Assembly (NCBI RefSeq): GCF_026965535.1
Contig: NZ_CP114039.1
Location: 1,550,001-1,614,000, forward strand
Length of the DNA: 64,000 bases
Reading direction: 5' to 3'
Source: Corallococcus sp. NCRR
GTDB lineage: Bacteria > Myxococcota > Myxococcia > Myxococcales > Myxococcaceae
Below are positions 1 through 6,591 of this stretch, one piece after another. Within the stretch, counting starts at the first letter, position 1, and each line of letters begins with the position of its first letter. The notes below the pieces were generated by a model, which worked only from the letters and a program-made list of their open reading frames with translations, searched no databases and was not told where the DNA came from. The translations under genes and the position numbers were made by a program.

Positions 1-176
1 AATAGGTGACGATCAGACCATCCAGGCAGATTTGCAATGATGACAGGCTTATTCTCCTGTCCGGCAAAGAGACTCGCAAGCGCATCTGCGGACTCTCTCA
101 CCAAGTCATTTCGCATCGGCCCGGGCTCCCCATACAGACATCCAACCCGCTCAACCACCGACTGGATTCGCGACAT
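1..176 (-). CDS. Partial hypothetical protein, N-terminus only (runs off left edge)
   Basis: An open frame on the minus strand starts at ATG 176 and continues without a stop to the window edge, giving the first 58 residues (MSRIQSVVERVGCLYGEPGP...). The start is supported by a strong Shine-Dalgarno, GGAGGG at 186-181, four bases upstream. It lies 38 bp downstream of the SRPBCC gene on the same strand, so it may be the last gene of that cluster. I do not recognise the product. The visible part is soluble-looking, with no signal peptide or membrane segment. The local base composition is less GC-biased than the neighbours, which could indicate acquired DNA. Confidence 0.55.
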   Translation of the reverse strand, partial: MSRIQSVVERVGCLYGEPGPMRNDLVRESADALASLFAGQENKPVIIANLPGWSDRHL

Positions 177-213
177 CCAACCCTCCATTCGCCATTCATC
201 GCCGCGTAAAAAC

Positions 214-657
214 CTACAACCTCAACATACTCAACTGCTGATTCAGGTCCTTCAGCCGTCCTCGGACCTCGCGGGTCAGGGTCCACTTCAGGAGCGGCGT
301 GAGCCAGCCGAAGGGCCGCTTCAATTCAAAGGCATACGTGAAGGTGACGCGCGTGACGCCGGGGCCGTCCTCTTCGAACCGCCACGAGCCCGCGAAGCTC
401 TCGAACAGGCGCGGGCCCCGCGTCATCTTCACCGCCGTGACGGCGGGCGGCTGGAAGGACACGTACTGCGTCTCCATCCCCAGCCCGTGCCACGACACGC
501 ACCAGGCCTTCACACCCGGCCCGGCTTCGGTCGCGCCGTCCATCAGCACCGCCTCGCGCAGGAACGTGTCCCAGACGAGCCGCTGCCCGTAGTCCTGCGT
601 GTACGCGAAGACGCGCTCGCGCGGACAGGTGATGCGGATGGACTCGGTGAACCTCAT
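214..657 (-). CDS. SRPBCC family (START-like) protein
   Basis: 147 aa. It begins MRFTESIRITCPRERVFAYT and has the usual polyketide cyclase/START pattern: an N-terminal strand, the '(R/E)xVFAYTQDY' helix, a mid-protein 'GxGVKAW...' strand pair, and a long amphipathic C-terminal helix (about 115-145). Such proteins form a hydrophobic cavity binding lipids or other small molecules, and the ligand cannot be told from sequence. Its start codon overlaps the stop of the upstream globin gene by four bases, so the two are almost certainly co-translated. A link between ligand binding and haem/oxygen chemistry is only suggested by this context. Confidence 0.8.
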   Translation of the reverse strand: MRFTESIRITCPRERVFAYTQDYGQRLVWDTFLREAVLMDGATEAGPGVKAWCVSWHGLGMETQYVSFQPPAVTAVKMTRGPRLFESFAGSWRFEEDGPGVTRVTFTYAFELKRPFGWLTPLLKWTLTREVRGRLKDLNQQLSMLRL

Positions 658-1094
658 CCTTCCGTGTTGCGAAGGAAGTCCGCCACCTGGGCGAAGCGGT
701 CATCCAGGAAGCCGCGCAGGCCGCCGGTGATGCCCTGCTTGTCCATGGCCTTCTGCATGCACCGCAGCCACGCGTCCCGCATTGCCGTGTCCACCGGCAG
801 GTGTCCGTGGCGCATGCGCAGCCGGGGGTGGCCGTGCGTCGCGCTGTAGTGCTGCGGCCCGCCCAGCCAGCCCACCAGGAACATGCCGAAGCGCTGGCGC
901 GTGCCCCGGTTCACCTTGCCCTCGGCGTCCAGCTCGTGGATGGCCGCGAGCGCGGGCTCCTCCGCGTCCATCACGTCGTAGAAGGCCTCCGCCAGCGCGT
1001 GGACGGGCGCTTCGCCGCCCATGCGGGTGAAGGGGGTGTCGTCCAGCGTGGGGACCCAGCCGTCCGACGGTGGGGGCTTCAATTCCATGCTCAT
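654..1094 (-). CDS. Group II truncated haemoglobin (trHbO type)
   Basis: 146 aa. Residues 88-96 (HGHPRLRMRH) and 107-113 (DAWLRCM) match the hallmark segments of M. tuberculosis trHbO. H96 is the probable proximal F8 haem ligand and W109 the group-II-specific G8 tryptophan. The tyrosine of 'AFYDVM' (about 39) fits the B10/CD1 aromatic region. About 15-20 extra N-terminal residues precede the globin fold. Such globins bind O2/NO or peroxide in the cytoplasm. The gene starts seven bases after the exonuclease stop with GAGGAAG as ribosome site, and overlaps the SRPBCC gene by four bases, giving a three-gene minus-strand operon. Confidence 0.88.
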   Translation of the reverse strand: MSMELKPPPSDGWVPTLDDTPFTRMGGEAPVHALAEAFYDVMDAEEPALAAIHELDAEGKVNRGTRQRFGMFLVGWLGGPQHYSATHGHPRLRMRHGHLPVDTAMRDAWLRCMQKAMDKQGITGGLRGFLDDRFAQVADFLRNTEG

Positions 1095-1101
1095 GGCTTC
1101 C

Positions 1102-1986
1102 TCATGCCGCCCAGCGCTTCGGCCGGCGCTGGAGGCTCTTCAATCCCAATCCTTCACAGAACGCCTTGAAGCGCGCTTCCGGCACGCCCTTCCACTCCAG
1201 GTCCGCGAGCGACGTCGTGCCCGGCAGCGGCGCGTCCTCCACCAGCGTGGCCAGCGTGCGGTACAGCCGCGCGTCCTCGCGGTGGGCCTTCAGCGTCGCC
1301 GCCAGCTTGTCCGCGCCCCGCACCTTCACCGTCCACTCCACCGCGTTGTCCGGGATGGCCTCCAGCTTCCCATACGCCTGGAGCACCGCCGCCGCGCCCT
1401 TCGCCCCGAAGCCCGGCAGCCCCGGGATGCCGTCCGCGTCGTCGCCCATCAGCGCCAGCAGGTCCGGGACGCTCTCTGGCGCCACGCCCAGCTTCGCCTT
1501 CACCCCGTCCGCGTCCATCACCTTCTGCTGCCGCCGGTCCACCTGCACCACGCGCTGGCCGCGCACGCACTGGCCCAGGTCCTTGTCCGGCGTGAGCAGC
1601 CGCACCTGCTCCACCTCGCCCGCCCAGCGCGCCGCCGCGGTGGCCAGCGCGTCGTCCGCCTCCTGGTCCTTCATGGACCAGACGCGCACGCCCAGCGCCG
1701 AGACGGCCTCCTCCACCAGGTCGAACTGCGCGCGCAGTTCTGGCGGCACGCCCTCATCTCCCTTGTAACCGTCGAACAGCGCGTTGCGGAACGAGCGGAT
1801 GGGATTGTCGAACGCGACCGCGACATGCGTCACGGCCTCTTCCTCGTCGTGCAGGAGGGCGAGCAGGGAGTCCATGACGCCGGCCGTGGCCTTCACGTCC
1901 CGTCCATCCGGCGCGGTGGTGCCCGGCCGGGGCGAGTAGTGGGCCCGGTACAGCTCATAGGTGCCGTCCACGAGGTGCAGGCGCAT
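1102..1986 (-). CDS. 5'-3' exonuclease, FEN/Pol I N-domain type
   Basis: 294 aa, the size of stand-alone bacterial 5'-3' exonucleases. Metal-binding acids are in place: D7 (VDGT), D60 (AFDN), the cluster E109/D111/D112 (QEADDA), D134/D136 (TPDKD) and D182/D183/D185 (GDDAD). The helix-3-turn-helix that grips DNA follows at about 187-203 (IPGLPGFGAKGAAAVL). It would remove RNA primers and 5' flaps during replication and repair. No polymerase domain is attached. It is the first gene of the minus-strand operon with the globin and SRPBCC genes; the functional link to these is not obvious. Confidence 0.9.
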   Translation of the reverse strand: MRLHLVDGTYELYRAHYSPRPGTTAPDGRDVKATAGVMDSLLALLHDEEEAVTHVAVAFDNPIRSFRNALFDGYKGDEGVPPELRAQFDLVEEAVSALGVRVWSMKDQEADDALATAAARWAGEVEQVRLLTPDKDLGQCVRGQRVVQVDRRQQKVMDADGVKAKLGVAPESVPDLLALMGDDADGIPGLPGFGAKGAAAVLQAYGKLEAIPDNAVEWTVKVRGADKLAATLKAHREDARLYRTLATLVEDAPLPGTTSLADLEWKGVPEARFKAFCEGLGLKSLQRRPKRWAA

Positions 1987-2206
1987 GTTCCCCCTCTAGC
2001 GTCCCTCCCGCCGCACGGCCAGCAGCCCGTGCGTGCCGTGGCCTGTGCGCCTCGTTCCCTACACGACGCCTGTCAACCCCCTCGGCCAGCGTGCCTTGTA
2101 GGAACAGGTCGCCGATGCCGACTGGCCGGGCACCCCCCATTTTCCGAAGCGACTCCCTCTGGGCCGCGCCGGAGCGTCCCAGCATTCCACCGGCATGAGG
2201 TGATCC

Positions 2207-2572
2207 ATGCGCCCGAAGCTGTTCGCCGCCGCCCTGCTTTCCGCCGCGGCCCTCGTTGGCTGTGCAGGCAAGCAGGTGATTGCTACGTCCACCCATCAGC
2301 AGCGCGTCCAGGCGGAAGCCGCGCTCCGCTCGGCGGAGAACTCGCAGGCGCCGAACGTGCCCGAGGCCGCCCGGCATCTGCAGTTCGCGCGTCAGCAGAT
2401 CGCCGACGGTGAGCGGCTGATTCAGGAGGGCGAGCAGGAGGCCGCGGAGCTGCGCTTCCGTCAGGCGGCGGCGGACGCGGACCTGGCGTCGGCGTTGGCG
2501 CGCGCGGTGCCCCTGAAGAACGAGGCGCGGCGGGCCTCCGAGCAGGCCGAGTCCCTCCGCGGCGGTCAGTGA
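2207..2572 (+). CDS. DUF4398-type lipoprotein
   Basis: 121 aa. The N-terminus is a lipoprotein signal (MRPKLFAAALLSAAALVGC) with lipobox LVGC, so the mature protein is anchored through C19. The rest is a helical segment rich in Ala, Glu and Gln ('AARHLQFARQQIADGERLIQEGEQEAAELRFRQAAADADLA'), the DUF4398 pattern found in envelope lipoproteins. The OmpA-type lipoprotein gene starts 32 bp downstream and begins with the same DUF4398 motif, so the two probably act together in the periplasm or outer membrane. Biochemical role unknown. Confidence 0.82.
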   Translation: MRPKLFAAALLSAAALVGCAGKQVIATSTHQQRVQAEAALRSAENSQAPNVPEAARHLQFARQQIADGERLIQEGEQEAAELRFRQAAADADLASALARAVPLKNEARRASEQAESLRGGQ

Positions 2573-2604
2573 GTCCCCACCTCTAGCCTTTTGAGGAGCG
2601 AGTC

Positions 2605-3894
2605 ATGCAGCGTTGGAAACTTGGATGGTTGGCGGTCGCGGGAGTCACGGCGCTCTCGGTGGGATGTGCGCACGGTCCCCCGCCCAGCGAACTGACCGCG
2701 GCGCGCGAGGCCTACCGCGACGTCTCCACGAGCCCCGAGGGCCGCGAGCGTCCCGCGGACGTGGCGGCGGCCCGGGCGGCCCTGCAGGAGGCGGAGAACG
2801 AGTACGCGGAGAGCGAGAGCTCGGTGAAGACGCGCTCGCTGGCGTACGTGGCCCTGCGCAAGGCGGAGATCGCCTCGGCGCGCGGCGAGGCGGACCTGGC
2901 CGCGCAGCAGCGGGCCCAGGCGGAGGCGTCCCTGCGTGAGCAGCAGGAGGCGCGCGCGATGAACCTCACGCGCCAGCAGGAGGAGGAGCGCGCGAGGTAC
3001 GAGGCCCAGCGTCAGCAGTATGAGCAGCAGCGCCAGCAGTTCGAGGCCCAGCGCCAGCAGCTCGATGCGCAGCGCCAGGCGGAGGCGGATCGCCTGCGCG
3101 CGGCGGATGCGCAGCAGCGGCAGCAGATGGAAGCGGAGATGCAGCGGCGCATGGAGCAGCAGCAGGCGGAGGCGCAGCGGCTGGCCGAGCTGAACCAGCA
3201 GCTCCAGCAGCGCACGCAGGAGTTGGAGCAGGAGCGGCAGGCGCGGCTCCAGGCGGAGCAGCGCGCGTCGCAGGCGCTGACGCGGCTGCAGGACGAGAAC
3301 GTGAAGGTGCGGGAGGAGGCGCGCGGCACGGTGGTGACGTTGTCGGGCAGCGTGCTGTTCGCGACGAACGCGACGGAGCTGTTGCCCGCGGCGCGAGACC
3401 GGCTGTCGGAGGTGGCGACGGCGCTGAAGGAGTCGAAGAACCCGTTGCTCATCGAAGGCCACACGGACTCGCGAGGCACGGAGGACTACAACGACCAGCT
3501 GTCGGAGCGCCGAGCGGAGAGCGTGCGGAACTTCCTGGTGAACCAGGGCGTGCCCGCGGACCGCATCCAGGTCCGGGGCATGGGTGAGAACCGGCCGGTG
3601 GCGTCGAACGGCACGGCGGAGGGCCGCGCGAACAACCGCCGCGTGGAGATCGTGGTGGAGCGCAACGTGGCCGGAGCGCAGCCGTCGCGAAGCGGAGGCG
3701 TGGGCGGCAGTGGAGCGCAGCAGCCGCCTGTCCAGGGCAACCATGAGCAGGGCCAGAACATGGGCGGCAGCGGCACGGACGCGAAGCCGCACGGAATGGG
3801 AGTGGACCACCAGAGCCCGGGGCCCGAACAGGGCACGGGCGGCGGAGGGGCGCCGCAGCAGGTGCCCCAGCAGCCCATGGACCACGGGCAGTAA
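2605..3894 (+). CDS. OmpA-family lipoprotein with DUF4398 and coiled-coil domains
   Basis: 429 aa. Order: lipoprotein signal with lipobox SVGC (C21), DUF4398-like helices to about 110, a Gln/Glu/Arg-rich coiled coil (about 110-230), an OmpA-like peptidoglycan-binding domain (about 240-350; 'GHTDSRGTEDYNDQLSERRA' and 'NNRRVEIVV'), then an unusual 75-residue Gly/Gln/His-rich tail. The OmpA domain tethers the outer membrane to peptidoglycan. The coiled coil could span the periplasm. The tail after the OmpA domain is atypical. The downstream rho-independent terminator closes the two-gene transcription unit. Confidence 0.88.
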   Translation: MQRWKLGWLAVAGVTALSVGCAHGPPPSELTAAREAYRDVSTSPEGRERPADVAAARAALQEAENEYAESESSVKTRSLAYVALRKAEIASARGEADLAAQQRAQAEASLREQQEARAMNLTRQQEEERARYEAQRQQYEQQRQQFEAQRQQLDAQRQAEADRLRAADAQQRQQMEAEMQRRMEQQQAEAQRLAELNQQLQQRTQELEQERQARLQAEQRASQALTRLQDENVKVREEARGTVVTLSGSVLFATNATELLPAARDRLSEVATALKESKNPLLIEGHTDSRGTEDYNDQLSERRAESVRNFLVNQGVPADRIQVRGMGENRPVASNGTAEGRANNRRVEIVVERNVAGAQPSRSGGVGGSGAQQPPVQGNHEQGQNMGGSGTDAKPHGMGVDHQSPGPEQGTGGGGAPQQVPQQPMDHGQ

Positions 3895-3919
3895 CGCACG
3901 CCTGTGCTTCTCGAACATG

Positions 3920-3956
3920 AAGGTCCCCACTCCATGCGGGTGGGGACCTTTTTCTT
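3920..3956 (+). terminator. Rho-independent terminator of the DUF4398/OmpA operon
   Basis: Perfect 11-bp arms AAGGTCCCCAC (3920-3930) and GTGGGGACCTT (3940-3950) around a nine-base loop, followed by TTTCTTC. It lies 26 bp after the OmpA-lipoprotein stop and before the acetyltransferase gene. Confidence 0.9.
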
Positions 3957-4018
3957 CATCCACGCATCAAGCGCGCACGTCCCGTGAGAGCGCGCTACCC
4001 TTGAAGTCCGGCCCCGCC

Positions 4019-4612
4019 ATGATCGACAAGTCGCCCGTCCTGCTCACCACCGAGCGCCTGCACCTGATGCTGCTGCCGCCCGACGCGGCGGAGCGGGTGC
4101 TGGCGTACCACGTGGCCAACAAGGACCACCTGGGCTCGGTGTCCCCGGCGCGCCCGGCGACGTTCTTCTCCGGGGCCTACTGGCGCACGCGGCTTGCGCA
4201 GGACCGCGAGGACTTCCGCCACGATGTGTCCCTGCGCGTCTTCCTCCTCCCCAAGGGACAGCCGCTCGCACTCGCGCCCGTCATCGGCAACGCCACGCTC
4301 GCCCACATCCGCCGGGGGCCGCTCCAGGCCGCGGACCTGGGCTATGGCCTGGATCACCGCCACGAGGGCAAGGGCCTCATGACCGAGGCCCTCCGCGCCT
4401 TCTGCGACTTCGCCTTCAGCGCCATGGGCCTGCACCGGCTCCAGGCCATCCACCTGCCGGAGAACCTGCGCAGCGCCGCCGTCCTCCGCCGCCTCGGCTT
4501 CATCCCCGAGGGCTACGCCCGCGACTACCTCCTCATCAACGGCCAGTGGCGCGACCAGGTGCTCAATTCGCTGGTGGCCCCAGCCGAACCCGGCCTCCGC
4601 GGCGGCCCCTGA
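4019..4612 (+). CDS. GNAT family N-acetyltransferase (RimJ-like)
   Basis: 197 aa from ATG 4019; the upstream part of the open frame overlaps the OmpA gene and terminator and is not coding. 'LTTERLHLMLLPPDAAERVLAYH' opens the domain as in RimJ/RimL acetyltransferases. The acetyl-CoA loop is 'GYGLDHRHEGKGLMTEAL' (about 113-130), followed by 'FGFIP'-like 'LRRLGFIPEGYARDYLLINGQWRDQV'. Members acetylate protein N-termini or small amines; the substrate here is not predictable. It stands alone between a terminator and the toxin-antitoxin operator. Confidence 0.85.
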   Translation: MIDKSPVLLTTERLHLMLLPPDAAERVLAYHVANKDHLGSVSPARPATFFSGAYWRTRLAQDREDFRHDVSLRVFLLPKGQPLALAPVIGNATLAHIRRGPLQAADLGYGLDHRHEGKGLMTEALRAFCDFAFSAMGLHRLQAIHLPENLRSAAVLRRLGFIPEGYARDYLLINGQWRDQVLNSLVAPAEPGLRGGP

Positions 4613-4621
4613 CCCCTCCTC

Positions 4622-4698
4622 CAATTTTGTCGATATTGGGGATATGGAGCTTTAATGGCTCCCAGTTCGAAGCTTGGAAGCCAATATCGACAAAATTG
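4622..4698. promoter_or_regulatory. 18-bp inverted repeat and promoter-like boxes before the AbiEi-like gene
   Basis: Perfect arms CAATTTTGTCGATATTGG (4622-4639) and CCAATATCGACAAAATTG (4681-4698) with a 41-bp spacer, ending one base before the ATG. Each arm is itself a gapped palindrome (CAAT-N9-ATTG). Inside are a plausible -35 TTGTCG (4627-4632) and -10 TTTAAT (4651-4656), 18 bp apart, so the left arm covers the -35 box. This AT-rich island in a GC-rich genome is a likely autoregulatory operator. AbiEi antitoxins are known to bind promoter inverted repeats; binding here is inference. Confidence 0.75.
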
Positions 4699-4699
4699 A

Positions 4700-5821
4700 A
4701 TGAGACCCGGGCCCTCCCATTTTCGTGACGAGTTCTGGCGGAATCCGCCGCCGCTGCCTCGTGGCGTCAAGCTGGTGCAGCAGGAAGCCATCGTGGTGCC
4801 GCGGGTGGGCCCTCGGGGGGAATCCCTCTATGACCTCGCGGAGGTCCAGCTTCCGGAGGCCCGCGTTCCCGTGTTGTTGGGGTATCGCGCCCCCCTGTTC
4901 CCGGCGGATGTGCTGAGCCAACGCGAGAAGCTGTCCGCCCTGCGCGAGCAGCTTCAACGCAGGGATGCGGATCCGCGCTCACTGCCCATCTTCCGACTCC
5001 CGATGCTCGTCACGGACTCGGCCTCCGCCAGCGTCATCGACCTCTGCGAGCGCGAGGAGGTGGGCCTGCTCGACATGCGCGGAACATTCTTCCTGCGCAC
5101 GGGCAGCACCTTCATCCGGGTGCAGGGACATCGCCCTTTGGAGCGAACGCCTCGCGAGCCCTTGTTCCATGGCAAGGGATGCAGGCTCGTGCGCGTCCTG
5201 CTCCAGTCCCCCGAGCAGCGCTGGACCATTCGCGCGCTCTCCGAGCAGACCCAGACGAGCTACTCCTATGCGCATGGAGTCACCACGAGACTCCTGAAGG
5301 AAGGCTTCGTCGAAGGAGGCCGCGGCACCGGCTTCCGGCTCCGGGATCCGGTGTCCCTGCTGAGAGCATGGCTGACGAGCGACAAGCCGACAGCCAGCAC
5401 CCGGGAAGGATTCAACGCGCCATCCACGACACCGGACCTGCTCGGCAAGGCCCATGGCCTGCTGACCTCCCAGGGCATCCGCTCGACCTTCACGCTGGCG
5501 AGCGCCCTGCGTCCCGACGAACGAGCCGTCTCCGGACTCCCCCACGGCATCTACCTTTCGGGATCCCTTGAGCCAGCCGTCTCGGCGTTCGGACTGCGCC
5601 GGATGACCCCGCACAACTTCTTCGTGCTCCGCCCGGAGCCAGCCGCCGAAACCGACGCGGGCGGCATCTACCATGCACAGCGACTGCTACCGCACGGTCC
5701 AGCAGTCGCGCTGCCCCAGCTGGCCGTGGACTTCCACCAGAGCGGCGGCAGGGGAACCGAACAGGCGGAGGAGTTGGTGCGGCGCTTCGCACGGGCCCTC
5801 CCCCTTTCGGATGAGACTTGA
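4700..5821 (+). CDS. AbiEi-like antitoxin (type IV toxin-antitoxin), winged-helix regulator
   Basis: 373 aa. The middle (about 165-215) holds a winged-helix pattern ('LVRVLLQSPEQRWTIRALSEQTQTSYSYAHGVTTRLLKEGFV') and the C-terminal part (about 225-373) resembles the AbiEi antitoxin domain ('YLSGSLEPAVSAFGLRR'). In the family the protein represses its own promoter and neutralises the partner nucleotidyltransferase without direct contact. The toxin gene starts on the last base of this gene's stop (TGATG), and an 18-bp inverted repeat sits immediately upstream. The N-terminal 150 residues are longer than in small AbiEi proteins and not recognised. Confidence 0.68.
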   Translation: MRPGPSHFRDEFWRNPPPLPRGVKLVQQEAIVVPRVGPRGESLYDLAEVQLPEARVPVLLGYRAPLFPADVLSQREKLSALREQLQRRDADPRSLPIFRLPMLVTDSASASVIDLCEREEVGLLDMRGTFFLRTGSTFIRVQGHRPLERTPREPLFHGKGCRLVRVLLQSPEQRWTIRALSEQTQTSYSYAHGVTTRLLKEGFVEGGRGTGFRLRDPVSLLRAWLTSDKPTASTREGFNAPSTTPDLLGKAHGLLTSQGIRSTFTLASALRPDERAVSGLPHGIYLSGSLEPAVSAFGLRRMTPHNFFVLRPEPAAETDAGGIYHAQRLLPHGPAVALPQLAVDFHQSGGRGTEQAEELVRRFARALPLSDET

Positions 5822-6588
5822 TGACGGATGAAGAGCGCTTCGACGAAATCCTCGGTGAGTTGGGCGAGCTGATGCTCGACCTGGGAGACCTTTCCAGCCG
5901 CATCATGCTCATTGGCGGGCAGGTCCTCGCGTTGGAGTCCAGGCAGCGGGGTGGAACCGGGGTCATCTCCATCGAGACCGATACCGGCATCGTGGTCGAG
6001 CGAGGCTTCTCCTACGAGCCGGATCTGTTGTTCGACGTGGATGGCTCGGACTTCATGGCCGAGCGTCTTCCGGAGGTCCTCCGCCATCGGGGCTATGCCA
6101 GGACCCGGCACTTCCGCTGGTCGAAGACCTTGCCCGGTGGGCAGATGGACGTGGACCTCTTCGCACCCAAGGACGTCGACCCCAACGAACTGCCCACCGG
6201 AATGACGCCCTTGCCGGATGCACGGCTGGCGCTCCGCCGCGGTCACGCCGTGGTTCTGGTCGCGGGAAAGCCGCTGCGGATCCTCCTGCCGGATGCCACG
6301 GGGTTCCTGACGATGAAGGAACGCGCCAAACGTGAGCTGCGGCCTGACAAGACCAAGGACAGCTTCGACATGTTCGCCTACGTCAAGCTGGTGGGCCCGC
6401 AGGCCGTGCGTGCCTCGCTGCGACAAGCAGGTAAAGCAGGGCGCGCGCTCCGGGACAGGCTGCTCACACTCTTCTGGAACACGGAAGCGCCAGGCCCGCG
6501 CGACGTCATCCGCTACGCAGCGAGCCTCGATATGGACGAGCAGGCCCTGCTGGCCCAGGCCGCGGTCGACCTGTTCTCGGAGCTCTGA
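5821..6588 (+). CDS. AbiEii-like nucleotidyltransferase toxin
   Basis: 255 aa from ATG 5821, which shares a base with the antitoxin stop; a TTG three bases earlier is the alternative. Motif I of the nucleotidyltransferase fold is visible as 'MLIGGQVLALE' and motif II as 'YEPDLLFDVD'. A lysine-rich segment 'KTKDSFDMFAYVK' corresponds to the later conserved motif in AbiEii. Such toxins add nucleotides to tRNA or other targets and drive abortive infection. Identification rests on these short motifs plus the gene arrangement; a non-toxic nucleotidyltransferase remains possible. The next gene converges four bases away. Confidence 0.62.
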   Translation: MTDEERFDEILGELGELMLDLGDLSSRIMLIGGQVLALESRQRGGTGVISIETDTGIVVERGFSYEPDLLFDVDGSDFMAERLPEVLRHRGYARTRHFRWSKTLPGGQMDVDLFAPKDVDPNELPTGMTPLPDARLALRRGHAVVLVAGKPLRILLPDATGFLTMKERAKRELRPDKTKDSFDMFAYVKLVGPQAVRASLRQAGKAGRALRDRLLTLFWNTEAPGPRDVIRYAASLDMDEQALLAQAAVDLFSEL

Positions 6589-6591
6589 ACC

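Noticed and set aside
1021-2412. Long plus-strand open frame across the exonuclease gene
   Set aside because: Arg/His/Leu-rich translation with no domain; it is the antisense shadow of the exonuclease and then overlaps the DUF4398 gene.
2950-3250. DNA minisatellite in the OmpA lipoprotein gene
   Set aside because: Repeated CAGCGCCAGCAG-like strings reflect Gln/Arg-rich coiled-coil codons without a fixed period.
2566-3963. 465-codon minus-strand frame opposite the OmpA lipoprotein
   Set aside because: Composition is almost entirely Arg/Leu/His repeats mirroring the Gln-rich coiled coil, and it reads through the terminator.
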